NCBI RefSeq assembly: GCF_003243465.1
Contig: NZ_QFQZ01000007.1
Coordinates: forward strand, 1-64,000
From: Caulobacter segnis
Lineage (GTDB): Bacteria; Pseudomonadota; Alphaproteobacteria; Caulobacterales; Caulobacteraceae
Length of the DNA stretch: 64,000 nt
Direction: 5' to 3'
Both the position numbers and the translations under genes were made by a program. This document shows, one piece after another, positions 43,343-54,679 of the stretch; the stretch's first letter is position 1, and each line of letters starts with the position of its first letter. The notes under the pieces are model-generated. The model made no database searches, was not told the origin of the DNA, and saw nothing but the letters and a program-made list of their open reading frames with translations.

Positions 43343-44092
43343 ATGCTAGGGTCGCTTTATCTCTTGAAGAACCGCCTCCTTTCCGCTTTGCCGTCAGAGG
43401 ACAAGGCTCTTCTCGTCCCATACCTCGCGGCGATGGATCTCGATAAAGGCCGGCTCCTGTACGACCCGGGCGACGTGATCGATCAGATTTATTTTCCCAA
43501 CGACGGCGTCATTTCCCTGATGACGCTGATGGAAAGCGGCGCGGCCATCGAGTCCGCCACGATCGGTCGTGAAGGCGCTCTGGGCCTGATGGCCGCGGTG
43601 GCGCCGCGCCAGTCGCTGTCGCGCGCGATCGTTCAAGTGCCGGGTTCGGCGCTTCGGATCGCCGCGGGGCCACTACACGATGTCTGGAAGCGAAGCGCCG
43701 CGCTTCGGGGCCTTGTGGACCGACACAACGACGCCCTGTTCGGCCACGCGATCCAGTCGGTGGCCTGCAACGCCCTGCACGCTGTCGAGGCGCGGTTCTG
43801 CCGCTGGCTGCTGTCGTGTCATGACAGGATCGACAGCAACACCGTCAGCCTGACCCAGGAATTCCTGGCCGACATGCTGGGCGTCCAGCGCACGACCGTC
43901 ACGGCCGTCGCCGGCTCGCTGCAAGCCAAGGGCTTGATCCGCTATCGCCGGGGCGTGGTCGACATCCTGGATCGCGCGGGCCTCGAGGCGATGACCTGCG
44001 AATGCTACGGCGCGGTGCGCAGGAGCTATGAGCGGCTGCTGCCCGACCCGTTCGGCGACGAGGACGCGCCCGGCCTGCGCCTGCGCGGCTGA
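43343..44092 (+). CDS. Crp/Fnr family transcriptional regulator
   Basis: This 249-residue protein has an N-terminal cyclic-nucleotide-binding-like jelly roll (KGRLLYDPGDVIDQIYFPND...GREGALGLMAAV) and a C-terminal winged helix with VSLTQEFLADMLGVQRTTVTAVAGSL as the HTH. The effector is not cAMP-like by any residue I can assign; there is no Fnr-type Cys cluster, although four Cys are scattered. The group resembles alphaproteobacterial Crp-type regulators with degenerate ligand sites. It ends 2 bases before the stop of the convergent pyk gene. Confidence 0.88.
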   Translation: MLGSLYLLKNRLLSALPSEDKALLVPYLAAMDLDKGRLLYDPGDVIDQIYFPNDGVISLMTLMESGAAIESATIGREGALGLMAAVAPRQSLSRAIVQVPGSALRIAAGPLHDVWKRSAALRGLVDRHNDALFGHAIQSVACNALHAVEARFCRWLLSCHDRIDSNTVSLTQEFLADMLGVQRTTVTAVAGSLQAKGLIRYRRGVVDILDRAGLEAMTCECYGAVRRSYERLLPDPFGDEDAPGLRLRG

Positions 44093-44094
44093 TC

Positions 44095-45525
44095 CTAGCG
44101 CCGGCGCGCCGGCGCGGGCGCGTGGGCCAGACGCAGCAGGTTGGCCGCGCCCGGCGCCCCGAACGGCGTGCCGGCCACGACCAGCAGACGTTCGCCCGGC
44201 GCGACCAGACCCAACTCCAGCGCCTTGCTCGACGCATCGGTCGTGACGACCTCCAGGCTGTCGGGCTGGGCGCTGACGCGCGACTCGACGCCCCAGACGA
44301 GCGTCATGCGGCGTACCGCATCAAGGCGGGGCGACAGGGCCAGCACAGGCTGTAGCGGCCGCTCGCGCGACAGGCGGCGGGCGGTCGCGCCGGTCGTCGT
44401 GAACGCGACGAGGCACTTGGTCGAGCCCGACTTGGCGGCGCCGGCGGCGGCGACCACCAGCACGTCGGCGTCCGCGTCGTCGTGGCTCTGCTCGGCCTGC
44501 ATCAGCTCGGGCCAGCGCGGATCGCGCTCCACCCGTTCGATGATGCGGTTCATCATCGAGACGGCCTCTTCCGGATAGTCGCCAGCGGCGGACTCCGCAG
44601 ACAGCATCACCGCGTCGGCGCCTTCATAGACGGCGTTGGCGACGTCGGAGGCTTCGGCGCGCGTCGGCGTCGGCGAGCTGGTCATCGACTCCAGCATCTG
44701 GGTCGCGACGATCACCGGAATGCCGCGCTCGCGGGCCGCGCGCAGGATTTCCTTCTGCGCCACCGGCACCTCTTCGGGCGCCATTTCGACGCCGAGGTCG
44801 CCGCGGGCGACCATGACGCCGTCGCACAGGTCGAGGATCGGACCCAGCACCTTCAGCGCCTGGGGCTTTTCGATCTTGGCCAGCACGGCGGCGCGGCCTT
44901 CGACGATCCGGCGCAGCTCGGCCATGTCTTCCGGCGCCTGCACGAAGGACAGGGCGATCCAGTCGACGCCGAGGCGCAGGGCGAAGGCCAGGTCCTCGCG
45001 ATCCTTGGCGGTCAGCGGCGACATCGGGATGACGACGTCCGGGACGGCCACGCCCTTGCGCTCGGACAACTTGCCGCCGTTGACGACCGTGGTGTTGGCG
45101 TAGCCGGGACCGGCGTCGGTCACCGTCATCCGCAGCTTGCCGTCATCCAGCAACAGGGTCGCGCCCGGCCGCATGGCGGTCAGGATTTCCGGATGCGGCA
45201 AGTGCACGCGGGTCGCGTCGCCGGGCGTCGGATCGCTGTCGAAGCGGAAGGCCTGACCGGCCTTCAGCATCACCGGGCCGTCGGCGAACTTGCCGACGCG
45301 CAGCTTGGGCCCTTGCAGGTCGGCCAGCACGCCCAGCGGCCGCCCGACCTCCTTCTCAGCCTCGCGAATGGCCTTGTAGACCGCCGCATGGGTTTCGTGG
45401 GCGCCGTGGCTGAAGTTCAGGCGGAAGACGTCCGCCCCGGCCTTGGCCAGGGTGACGATCATCTCCGGCGAACTGGAGGCCGGACCGATGGTGGCGACGA
45501 TGCGGGAGCGGCGAGCGCGGATCAT
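44095..45525 (-). CDS. pyk: Pyruvate kinase
   Basis: This 476-residue enzyme converts phosphoenolpyruvate and ADP to pyruvate and ATP. It shows IVATIGPASSSPEMI, VFRLNFSHGAHETHA, ADLQGPKLRVGKF, the active-site AVLAKIEKPQAL, VMVARGDLGVEM and VIVATQMLESM. The C-terminal regulatory domain is complete. It starts 22 bases after the GH3 beta-glucosidase gene on the same strand and is probably cotranscribed with it, linking it to the sugar cluster. Confidence 0.96.
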   Translation of the reverse strand: MIRARRSRIVATIGPASSSPEMIVTLAKAGADVFRLNFSHGAHETHAAVYKAIREAEKEVGRPLGVLADLQGPKLRVGKFADGPVMLKAGQAFRFDSDPTPGDATRVHLPHPEILTAMRPGATLLLDDGKLRMTVTDAGPGYANTTVVNGGKLSERKGVAVPDVVIPMSPLTAKDREDLAFALRLGVDWIALSFVQAPEDMAELRRIVEGRAAVLAKIEKPQALKVLGPILDLCDGVMVARGDLGVEMAPEEVPVAQKEILRAARERGIPVIVATQMLESMTSSPTPTRAEASDVANAVYEGADAVMLSAESAAGDYPEEAVSMMNRIIERVERDPRWPELMQAEQSHDDADADVLVVAAAGAAKSGSTKCLVAFTTTGATARRLSRERPLQPVLALSPRLDAVRRMTLVWGVESRVSAQPDSLEVVTTDASSKALELGLVAPGERLLVVAGTPFGAPGAANLLRLAHAPAPARRR

Positions 45526-45547
45526 GCCGCGGCTCCGGCGTCGATGA

Positions 45548-48022
45548 TCAGTTCGCCGGACAGAAGGCGTCGCCCTCGTTTGAGGCCAGCCGGATTTCTG
45601 TGAAGGTCAGCGACAGTCGCCCGGATGTCGTCAGCGCGAACGGCGCGCTGATGCGCGTCATGTCCGCGCCCTTTGCCTTGAAACAGGACAATTTGATCTT
45701 GGCCGTACGCCATTCGCCGATTTTCACACCTGACAACGTTGACGTTACGTCTACCGCCGCCCCGCAGGATTCGCCACAGGCGATGGCCAGGGAGACGGGT
45801 TTGTCTGGGGACGCATCGACCCGATAACGGAGCATCACGGCCATGTCGCCGGTGGTCTGGCGCGACAGGTCGACGGGACGGCCGGAGATGGCCAGAAGCC
45901 CCGGCCCCTCCCCGGTCCACACCGCTTGGCGGGCGTTTTCCTGAGCGCCGGCGTCGATGGTCTTGGTCGCCACGGCGCCCGACGTGGTCAGGGTCCAGGG
46001 CGATGGCGAGCGGCCGGCGATGAAGTAGCGGTCGACATTCACGGCCGCCGCCGACGAGACGCCGGACTCTTCGGACAGCACGGCCACCTTGCCCGGCTTG
46101 GCGTAGCTCAGGCCATAGCCGTAGGCGAACAGCGGATCATAGCCCTTGTCGCCGACATTCAGCGGCTCCTGGTCAGCGCGCTTGGGCCACGAATAGGACA
46201 GCTTGCCCGTGAAGTCGAAGCGGGGCTTGCCGGCCTTGTCGCCGATCAGCACATCCGCGACGCCGCCCCCTTCCGAGCCGGGCAGCCAGGCCGCGACGAA
46301 GGCGTCCGAGGCGTTGATCTCGGGGTTGGTCCACAACGGGCGGCCGCTCAGGAACACCGACACCACGGGGATGCCCTGGGCCTTCAGCTTCTTCAGTAGA
46401 GCCAGGTCGGTTTTGTCGCCGGGCTGGTATTCGGCCGTGGCGATATCGCCCTGGAACTCCGCATAGGGGTTCTCGCCGAACACCACGATCGCGACATCGG
46501 GCTTTTGCTTGTAGTCGCCGCTGACCGACAGCTCGGCGCTGCCGCCGCCAGCCTTCACGGCCTCGGCGATGCCGCCAAAGATCGACTGACCATTCGGGAA
46601 GTCGCTGTTCTTGTTGCCCGTGCCCTGCCAGGTCAGGGTCCAGCCGCCGGCGGCCTTGCCGATGTCGTCGGCGCCGTCGCCGGCCACCAGCACGCGCGCC
46701 GAGCTCTTCAGCGGCAGGACGCCCTCGTTCTTCAGCAGGACCAGCGACTTGCGGACTGCCTCGCGCGCCACCGCGCGGTGGGCCGGCGAGCCCAGCAGCT
46801 CCAGCTTGCCCTCCAGCGGGCGCTTGTTCTCGAACAGCCCGGCCTTGACCTTGACGCGCAGGATACGGCGCACGGCGTCGTCGATCCGCGCCATCGGGAT
46901 CTGGCCGGCCTTCACCTGGGCCAGGGTGTTGTCATAGAGGCCCTTCCAGCTATCGGGGGCCATGATCATGTCCATGCCGGCGTTGTAGGCCTGGGCGCAG
47001 CTGGTGTTGGTGCAGCCCTCGACCTGGCCGTGGGCGTTCCAGTCGCCGACGACGAAGCCCTCGAAGCCCATCCGCCCCTTCAGCACGTCGGTCAGCAGGC
47101 TCTTGTTGCCGGTGTGCTTGACGCCGTTCCAGCTGGAGAACGAGACCATGACCGACAGGATGCCGGCGTCGATGGCGGGCGGATAGCCGGCGTTGTGCAG
47201 GCGGATCAGCTCGGTCTCGGGCAGCTTGGCGTCGCCCTGGTCCTTGCCGCCGTCGGTGCCGCCGTCGCCCAGGAAGTGTTTGGCCGAGCCCGCAATACGT
47301 CCGGCGGCCAAAGGCTTGCCGGCGACCAGCGCGCCCTGCAGCCCCAGCGTCATCGGACCGGCATAGGTCTTCACGACCTCCGGATCCTCGGCGTAACCCT
47401 CGTAGGTGCGGCCCCAGCGCACGTCGCGCGGCACGGCCACCGTCGGGCCAAAGGTCCAGTCGGCGCCGGTCGCGGCCATCTCTTGCGCCGTGGCCTCGCC
47501 GATGCGGCGGATCAGGTCCGGATCGCGCGCCGCGCCCAGGCCGATATTGTGCGGGAAGATCGTCGCGCCGACGACGTTGTTGTGACCGTGGACGGCGTCG
47601 ACGCCGAAGATGATCGGGATCTCCTGGTGGCCGCCGCGGTTGTCGAGAGCGGCGGCGCGGAAGGCGTTGATCCACTCGATCCAGCGCTGGGCCGAGGCGC
47701 GGTCATTGCCGTCCGGCGCGCTGTTGCCGCCGACCAGCACCGAGCCCAGGCGGTACTTCTTGAGCTCTTCCGGCGTGATCGAGGCCCCGTCCGCCTGGAT
47801 GGTCTGGGCGACCTTCTCCTCGACGGTCATCTGGCTCATCAGCTTGGTGACGAAGGCTTCGGTCTTGGCGTCGGTGATCGCCGCGGGGCTGGCCGCCTTG
47901 GGCCACAGCGCCGGATGGGTGGTCGCCGCGCCGGGCGAGGACTGGGCGAGGACGGCTCCAGGAAGTCCCCCTGCGATCGCCAAGGCCATCACGGAGACAC
48001 GGAGGGAGCGACGCGAAAACAT
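45548..48022 (-). CDS. Exported GH3 exo-beta-glucosidase
   Basis: This 824-residue periplasmic or outer-membrane enzyme starts at the ATG at 48022 with signal peptide RRSLRVSVMALAIAGGLPGA. The GH3 N-domain has FGVDAVHGHNNV and GSAKHFLGDGGTDGG, and FVVGDWNAHGQVEG carries the nucleophile Asp. The second domain has REAVRKSLVLLKNEGVLPL and a GWTLTWQG loop. After this comes a C-terminal beta-sandwich (about 150 residues, ExoP-type) with a Cys pair (IACGESCG). It releases glucose from beta-glucans or cellodextrins; periplasmic glucans made by OpgH are another possible substrate. A LacI-type operator is 249 bases upstream. Confidence 0.92.
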   Translation of the reverse strand: MFSRRSLRVSVMALAIAGGLPGAVLAQSSPGAATTHPALWPKAASPAAITDAKTEAFVTKLMSQMTVEEKVAQTIQADGASITPEELKKYRLGSVLVGGNSAPDGNDRASAQRWIEWINAFRAAALDNRGGHQEIPIIFGVDAVHGHNNVVGATIFPHNIGLGAARDPDLIRRIGEATAQEMAATGADWTFGPTVAVPRDVRWGRTYEGYAEDPEVVKTYAGPMTLGLQGALVAGKPLAAGRIAGSAKHFLGDGGTDGGKDQGDAKLPETELIRLHNAGYPPAIDAGILSVMVSFSSWNGVKHTGNKSLLTDVLKGRMGFEGFVVGDWNAHGQVEGCTNTSCAQAYNAGMDMIMAPDSWKGLYDNTLAQVKAGQIPMARIDDAVRRILRVKVKAGLFENKRPLEGKLELLGSPAHRAVAREAVRKSLVLLKNEGVLPLKSSARVLVAGDGADDIGKAAGGWTLTWQGTGNKNSDFPNGQSIFGGIAEAVKAGGGSAELSVSGDYKQKPDVAIVVFGENPYAEFQGDIATAEYQPGDKTDLALLKKLKAQGIPVVSVFLSGRPLWTNPEINASDAFVAAWLPGSEGGGVADVLIGDKAGKPRFDFTGKLSYSWPKRADQEPLNVGDKGYDPLFAYGYGLSYAKPGKVAVLSEESGVSSAAAVNVDRYFIAGRSPSPWTLTTSGAVATKTIDAGAQENARQAVWTGEGPGLLAISGRPVDLSRQTTGDMAVMLRYRVDASPDKPVSLAIACGESCGAAVDVTSTLSGVKIGEWRTAKIKLSCFKAKGADMTRISAPFALTTSGRLSLTFTEIRLASNEGDAFCPAN

Positions 48023-48270
48023 GAGCGGTCCTCGAAAGCCTTTGCCAGGCTGCAAACTTTTTATGGGGAAGAAAAGCGCCCGGCGCGGGGCTTGCGGGAT
48101 CCCGCGCCGGGCGAAAGAGAGCGGCTAGGGTAGCCGCCTGGAGGGGAGTGATCGTGCGCGCAGGACGGCGCGACGGGCGCTGGTTGGGCCAGGCGGGATC
48201 ATGGCGTTTCCTCCTGACGCCGCCTTTCCTTGGGCGACCGTCTTGATCGCCGACGATCTCAATCCGAAAG

Positions 48271-48282
48271 GACAGCGCTGTC
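48271..48282. promoter_or_regulatory. Candidate LacI-type operator upstream of the GH3 beta-glucosidase gene
   Basis: gacagcgctgtc is a perfect 12-bp palindrome with a central CG, as in LacI-family operators. It shares GACA...TGTC with the sites before lacI and zwf. It lies 249 bases upstream of the beta-glucosidase start codon and just beyond the lacI stop (48319). The rest of the roughly 300-base gap shows no supported gene. Confidence 0.6.
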
Positions 48283-48318
48283 AAGGGTCATTCCCGTCGG
48301 ACGGCCAAGTATTCGATC

Positions 48319-49338
48319 CTAGGTCGGGGCTTTTCCGGTCGACTCCCGGACGACCAGCTCGAACTCCAGCAGCCGCGACGGCGGCGGCTCGCCCGCGTCG
48401 TGATGAACTCCGCTCATCAGCATGTCGGCCGCCGCCCCCGCCATGGCGGCGATCGGCTGGCGGACGGTGGTCAGCTGCGGCCAGGTGATCCGCGCGCCGG
48501 GCGTGTCGTCGAAGCCGGCGATCGATAGCTGGGAGGGCACGTCCAGCCGCATCCGGTTGGCGACCGCCATGACGCCCAGAGCCATGTCGTCGTTTGACGC
48601 GAAGATCGCCGTGGGGCGATCGGCTCCGCCCAGCAGGCGCTCGGCCGCCTCGAAGCCGGAGCGGAACGAGAACCACCCCTGCTCCACCCGATCCTGCCGC
48701 ACCGGCAGGTCGGCGTCGCGCATGGCGTCGACAAAGCCATGATGGCGACGCGCCGAGGCGCCGTGATCGGGGTGACCGATGATGAAGCCGATATCGCGAT
48801 GCCCAAGGTCAATCAGATGCCGGGTCATCTCATAGGCCGCGCGGCGGTCGTCCATGCTGACCCACGGGGCGCGCTCGATGTCGTCGCCCGGCGCGATCCG
48901 GACATAGGCGACGCCCTCGCGCTCCAGGGCCGCCAGTACGACCGGATGGTCGCTGAGCGGCGGCGTCAGGATCACGCCGTCCATGCGCAAGGTCGCCAGC
49001 ATCGGCGACACCTGCTCGTCGACGTCCCCCCGGGAGTCGATCGGCTCGACGATCAGGTGGTAGCCCTCCTGCCGGCAGCGCGCGATCGCCCCAAGCTGCA
49101 CGTCGGTGACGTAGCCGGGGCTGGGGTTGTCGAAGAAGACGCCGATCAGATAGGCCTTCGCCCCCGCCAGGCTGCGCGCCGAGATGTTGGGGCGATAGTT
49201 CAAGGCCGCCACCGCGGCCTGGACGCGGTCGCGGGTGTCGGCCTTGACGTTGGGCTCGCGGTTGAGCACCCGCGAGACGGTCTTGATCGACACGCCGCTC
49301 TCGCGGGCCACGTCGTGGATCGTGATCTTGGCGCTCAA
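48319..49338 (-). CDS. LacI-family transcriptional regulator of the sugar cluster
   Basis: This regulator of about 339 residues has an N-terminal HTH (KITIHDVARESGVSIKTVSR) followed by the hinge VLNREPNVKADTRDRVQAAV and a periplasmic-binding-protein-like effector domain. I choose the TTG at 49338 because a gggggacgg Shine-Dalgarno precedes it; the GTG at 49356 has none. It lies between glk and the beta-glucosidase gene. A palindrome in its promoter (49385-49404) suggests self-regulation, and its likely targets are zwf-pgl-edd-glk and bgl-pyk. The effector is probably a sugar or Entner-Doudoroff intermediate. Confidence 0.88.
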   Translation of the reverse strand: MSAKITIHDVARESGVSIKTVSRVLNREPNVKADTRDRVQAAVAALNYRPNISARSLAGAKAYLIGVFFDNPSPGYVTDVQLGAIARCRQEGYHLIVEPIDSRGDVDEQVSPMLATLRMDGVILTPPLSDHPVVLAALEREGVAYVRIAPGDDIERAPWVSMDDRRAAYEMTRHLIDLGHRDIGFIIGHPDHGASARRHHGFVDAMRDADLPVRQDRVEQGWFSFRSGFEAAERLLGGADRPTAIFASNDDMALGVMAVANRMRLDVPSQLSIAGFDDTPGARITWPQLTTVRQPIAAMAGAAADMLMSGVHHDAGEPPPSRLLEFELVVRESTGKAPT

Positions 49339-49384
49339 TTCCGTCCCCCACCGCACCGATTCGTTCGGTTTGGCGGGTACTAAG

Positions 49385-49404
49385 CCATGACAAGGTTGTC
49401 ATGG
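49385..49404. promoter_or_regulatory. LacI-type operator at the lacI promoter
   Basis: The 20-base sequence ccatgacaaggttgtcatgg has perfect 9-base arms (ccatgacaa / ttgtcatgg) around GG. It lies 46-66 bases upstream of the regulator's start codon and just past the glk stop. The core ATGACAA/TTGTCAT equals the arms of the zwf site. Confidence 0.8.
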
Positions 49405-49422
49405 CGAGCCCCAAGAGGAAGC

Positions 49423-50418
49423 CTAGGCGACGGCCGACCGTCCCTCCGGCGTCAGCACGACCGCCGCGCCGATCAGCGCGGTGTGCGGGTGCAGGATGGC
49501 GTGGGTGGGGATGGTCTGGGTGAAGCCCGACAGCCGGCCCTTCGCCTCGAAGCGCGCTCGGAACGGGCTCTTTTCGAGAATGTCGATGATCCGCGGCGCG
49601 ATGCCGCCGGCGATAAACACGCCGCCCCGCGCGCCCAGGGTCAGGGCGATGTCGCCGGCCGTCGAGCCCAGCACTGCGCAGAAGCGGTTCACGGTCGCCA
49701 GGCAGTCGGGGCAATCCTCGGTCGCGCGCTCGGTGATCTGCTTGGCGGTCAGGCTGTCGACCTTGCGGCCCTCGGCCTGGCCAAGGGCGACGTGCAGGTC
49801 TTCCAGGCCGGGCCCCGACAGGATGCGCTCGACCGACACGCGGCCGCCGTTTAGCTGCTGGGACAGCAGCCGCAGCACCTCGATCTCGACCGCGTCCAGC
49901 GGCGCGAAGGCGACGTGGCCGCCCTCGGTCGCCAGCGGAATTTCCTGGCCGTGACGCCGAACCAGGCCGGCGACGCCAAAGCCGGTGCCCGGGCCGAGGA
50001 TGGCAAGGTCGCCCTCACCCAAGGTCGGCAGATCACCGATCTGGCGCAGGTCCTTGGGCGAAAGGCGTGGCGCGGCCAGGGCCTGGGCGGTGAAGTCGTT
50101 GATCAGCTTGGCGCTCCGGAAGCCGCCCGCGCGCCGCAGGCCATCCTCGGAGATCCGCCAGTCGAGGTTGGTCATGTGGACCTGACCGTGGTCGATCGGG
50201 CCCGCCACGGCGACCACCGCCTGGTCGGCCTGCTTGACGCCGACCTTGTGCAGATAGGCCTCGATGGCGTCCTCGGCCGTGCCGTAGTCCTCGCCCTTGA
50301 ACGCCGTCGGCTCGATCAGGCGCGGATCCGCACCGTCGAACTCGACCAGGGCGAAGCGGGCGTTGGTGCCGCCGATGTCGCCGACGAGGCCGAGACCCCC
50401 GCTGTGATGACCATCCAT
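49423..50418 (-). CDS. glk: Glucokinase
   Basis: This 331-residue enzyme phosphorylates glucose to glucose-6-phosphate with ATP in the cytoplasm. It shows the ROK-less Glk layout: LGLVGDIGGTNARFALVEFD at the N-terminus, VAVAGPIDHGQVHMTNLDWR, KLINDFTAQALAA, ILGPGTGFGVAGLV, and TEGGHVAFAP in the middle. The C-terminus has GGVFIAGGIAPRI. The start at 50418 is used; the edd stop is 14 bases upstream, so it is the last gene of zwf-pgl-edd-glk. Confidence 0.95.
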   Translation of the reverse strand: MDGHHSGGLGLVGDIGGTNARFALVEFDGADPRLIEPTAFKGEDYGTAEDAIEAYLHKVGVKQADQAVVAVAGPIDHGQVHMTNLDWRISEDGLRRAGGFRSAKLINDFTAQALAAPRLSPKDLRQIGDLPTLGEGDLAILGPGTGFGVAGLVRRHGQEIPLATEGGHVAFAPLDAVEIEVLRLLSQQLNGGRVSVERILSGPGLEDLHVALGQAEGRKVDSLTAKQITERATEDCPDCLATVNRFCAVLGSTAGDIALTLGARGGVFIAGGIAPRIIDILEKSPFRARFEAKGRLSGFTQTIPTHAILHPHTALIGAAVVLTPEGRSAVA

Positions 50419-50432
50419 GACCTGATGCTTCC

Positions 50433-52241
<1,809 letters not shown>

Positions 52242-52245
52242 GGCG

Positions 52246-52932
52246 TTACTCCGCCCAAAGGATGCGGACCTTGGCGCGGTCCTGCTTCAGGATGGCGGCG
52301 ACCGGCAGGGCCGGATCGACGTCGCCTTCCAACAACGCCTTCTTGGCCGCTCCGGTGACCAGCAGCACGATCAGGTCGGTGCGGGTCAGGGCGGCGAAGG
52401 TCAGGCTGAGACGAGGAATGTCGGGCGCGGGGTCGCTGGGCGGCACGTCCAGGACCAGGCGGTTGGAGCGCGGATCCAGGCCCTGGGCCAGGACCGGATT
52501 GCCTGGGAACAGCGAGGCGAAGTGGCCGTCGGGACCGACGCCCAGCAGCACGGCGCCGAACGGCGTGGCGGCCTCGACGCCGGCCTCGGCGGCGCGGGCG
52601 CTGTCGGCGTGGCTCAGGCCCTCGATGTAGAGCGGCGCGAAGCTGGCCTTGGCCGCCTCCCCGACCAGCAGGTGTCGGCGCACGAGACCTTCGTTGCTGC
52701 TGGGATCGGTCGGCGGGACGAAGCGCTCGTCGGTTAGCGTGACCGTGATCTTGTCCCAGGGCGCGGTCAGGGTCGCGAGGCGGTCATAGACCGGCGCCGG
52801 GGTCGTGCCGCCGGTCGCCGCGAAGCCCGTTCGCCCGGAAGCGGCGACCGCGTTGGTCAAGGCGTCGACCAGGATCGACGCGGTGGCGTCGTAGAGGGCT
52901 TCGCGCGAGCCAAAGGCTTCCAGCTTCGGCAT
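52246..52932 (-). CDS. pgl: 6-phosphogluconolactonase
   Basis: This 228-residue enzyme, started at the ATG at 52932, hydrolyses 6-phosphogluconolactone to 6-phosphogluconate. It has the NagB-like fold with FAATGGTTPAPVYDRL, ITVTLTDERFVPPTDPSSNE and VLLGVGPDGHFASLFPGNP; Asp-Gly-His is the active-site motif. It lies 2 bases after the zwf stop and 4 bases before edd, so it is tightly coupled in the operon. Confidence 0.94.
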   Translation of the reverse strand: MPKLEAFGSREALYDATASILVDALTNAVAASGRTGFAATGGTTPAPVYDRLATLTAPWDKITVTLTDERFVPPTDPSSNEGLVRRHLLVGEAAKASFAPLYIEGLSHADSARAAEAGVEAATPFGAVLLGVGPDGHFASLFPGNPVLAQGLDPRSNRLVLDVPPSDPAPDIPRLSLTFAALTRTDLIVLLVTGAAKKALLEGDVDPALPVAAILKQDRAKVRILWAE

Positions 52933-52934
52933 CG

Positions 52935-54398
52935 TCAAGCCTTCCACGACCGGCCGCCGGGCGAGATCAGCGCGTTGGCGGTCTGCGGTCCCCAGGTGCC
53001 GGCGGCATAGGGCGCGGGGTCAATGCCGGCCTCGGCCCAGGCGGCCGAGACGCCGTCGATGAAGCGCCAGGCCTGTTCGACCTCGTCGCGGCGCACGAAC
53101 AGCGTGCGGTCTCCGCGGAAGGCGTCGAGGAACAGCTTCTCATAGGCGATCCGACGGCGGCCGCCCGTCTGGCTGAACGAGAGCGACAGGGGCAGCGACT
53201 GCAGGCGCATGCCCTCGTCAGACAGGCCCGGACGCTTGTTCATGATCGTCAGCGAGATGTCTTCGTCCGGCTGCAGGTCGATGACCAGGCGGTTGGCGCA
53301 TAGCTCGCCGTCGGTGGCGGGGCCGAAGATGTTGTGCGGCAGCGGCTTGAACTGCACGACGATCTGGGTGCGGCGGTCAGGCAGGTTCTTGCCGGTGCGC
53401 AGGAAGAACGGCACGCCGTCCCAGCGCCAGTTGTCGATCGCCACCTTCATGGCCACGAAGGTCTCGGTCTTGGTGGGCTTGCCCACTTCCTCGACATAGC
53501 CCGGACGCGCGCCGCCCTCGACCACGCCGGCGACGTACTGGCCACGCACGGTGTCGTGCGCCACCGTCTCCTTGGTGAACGGACGCAAGCTGCGGAGCAC
53601 CTTGACCTTCTCGTCGCGGACGGCGTCCGGGTCGAAGCCCGACGGCGCCTCCATGGCGACCAGACAGAGCAGCTGCAGCATGTGGTTCTGCACCATGTCC
53701 CGCAGGGCGCCATACTCGTCGTAATAGGGCCAGCGGTCGCCGACCTTCTCGGTCTCGGCGATGGTGATCTGCACGTGGTCGATCGTGTTGCGGTCCCACA
53801 GGGGCTCGAACAGCACGTTGGCGAAGCGCAGGGCCGTCAGGTTCTGGACCGTCTCCTTGCCCAGATAGTGGTCGATCCGGAAGACCTGGCTTTCGTCGAC
53901 CACCGCCGCGACGGCGGCGTTGGTCACCTTGGAGCTCTCCAGGTCGCGTCCCAGGGGCTTCTCGAGGATCAGACGGGTCTTGGGCCCCGTCAGGCCAGCC
54001 GCTTGCAGCGCCTGGCAGGCCGGACCGTAAAGGCTGGGCGAGAGCGAGAAGAAGATGACGAGGTCGCCGTGCTCGCCGATCCGATCGGCCAGGGCCTTGG
54101 CGTCGTCCTCGCTGGTGATGTTGGCCGGCACGTAGTCGAGACGGGCGGCCAGGCGATTCCAGGCCCCCTCCTCCACGGTCGCGCGCTTGCCGAGGTGTTC
54201 GCGCACCAGCGCCTTGTAGCCGGCCGCGTCATGGTCGGCGCGCGCCACGCCGACGATCCGCAAGTCATGCGGCAGCAGCCGATCGACCTCGAGGAAATAG
54301 AGCGAAGGCAGCAGCATTCGCAGGGCCAGATCCCCCGCGCCGCCCAGCAGTACCAGCACCTCGCGGCCATTCTCGCCGTCGTTGTTGTTCGTCACCAA
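52935..54398 (-). CDS. zwf: Glucose-6-phosphate 1-dehydrogenase
   Basis: This enzyme of about 487 residues makes 6-phosphogluconolactone and NAD(P)H, the first step from glucose-6-phosphate into the Entner-Doudoroff and pentose phosphate routes. It has a Rossmann loop LLGGAGDLALRMLLPSLYFL, the substrate-binding VFRIDHYLGKETVQN, the ALRFANVLFEPLWDRNTID block and the late RRIAYEKLFLDAFRGDRTLF. The start is set at the TTG at 54398 behind gggtggaag; a longer frame runs through the operator, which argues against it. It heads the operon and is preceded by a perfect 16-bp LacI-type palindrome. Confidence 0.95.
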   Translation of the reverse strand: MVTNNNDGENGREVLVLLGGAGDLALRMLLPSLYFLEVDRLLPHDLRIVGVARADHDAAGYKALVREHLGKRATVEEGAWNRLAARLDYVPANITSEDDAKALADRIGEHGDLVIFFSLSPSLYGPACQALQAAGLTGPKTRLILEKPLGRDLESSKVTNAAVAAVVDESQVFRIDHYLGKETVQNLTALRFANVLFEPLWDRNTIDHVQITIAETEKVGDRWPYYDEYGALRDMVQNHMLQLLCLVAMEAPSGFDPDAVRDEKVKVLRSLRPFTKETVAHDTVRGQYVAGVVEGGARPGYVEEVGKPTKTETFVAMKVAIDNWRWDGVPFFLRTGKNLPDRRTQIVVQFKPLPHNIFGPATDGELCANRLVIDLQPDEDISLTIMNKRPGLSDEGMRLQSLPLSLSFSQTGGRRRIAYEKLFLDAFRGDRTLFVRRDEVEQAWRFIDGVSAAWAEAGIDPAPYAAGTWGPQTANALISPGGRSWKA

Positions 54399-54411
54399 TG
54401 TCTTCCACCCT

Positions 54412-54427
54412 ATGACAACGTTGTCAT
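54412..54427. promoter_or_regulatory. LacI-type operator at the zwf promoter
   Basis: atgacaacgttgtcat is a perfect 16-bp palindrome with a central CG, 14 bases upstream of the zwf start codon. Binding there would block initiation of zwf-pgl-edd-glk. The remaining upstream gap, to the flagellar TPR gene at 54680, holds no supported gene. Confidence 0.82.
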
Positions 54428-54679
54428 GACATGCCTGCGGCAGAATGGCAAGCGCGAGCTTGAGCGCCGCGCTGGAGGTGGGCTCCAACGCGAACCTCCC
54501 CGGCGCTGCGCCGGCGAGCCGGCCCTAACTAGGGCAAAGCCCCTGTCACCGCCATATGACCAATGGAGTTTCCACGGCGGTTTTCTCACCGCCCAACTCT
54601 GAAAGTGAAACGCCGTGCCCGAAGAGGTCACGAATCGATCAGGGCGAGGGATGGTTATGCCCCAAGCGGCGAGGAAGGA

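Noticed and set aside
43152..43349. 65-codon ORF upstream of the Crp-type gene
   Set aside because: The composition is not protein-like (many rare residues, poly-basic), there is no ribosome-binding site, and it overlaps the Crp-type start. Treated as intergenic.
54399..54488. Longer zwf reading frame starting at 54488
   Set aside because: It would translate through the LacI-type operator and exceed the usual G6PD N-terminus. The TTG at 54398 has a Shine-Dalgarno.
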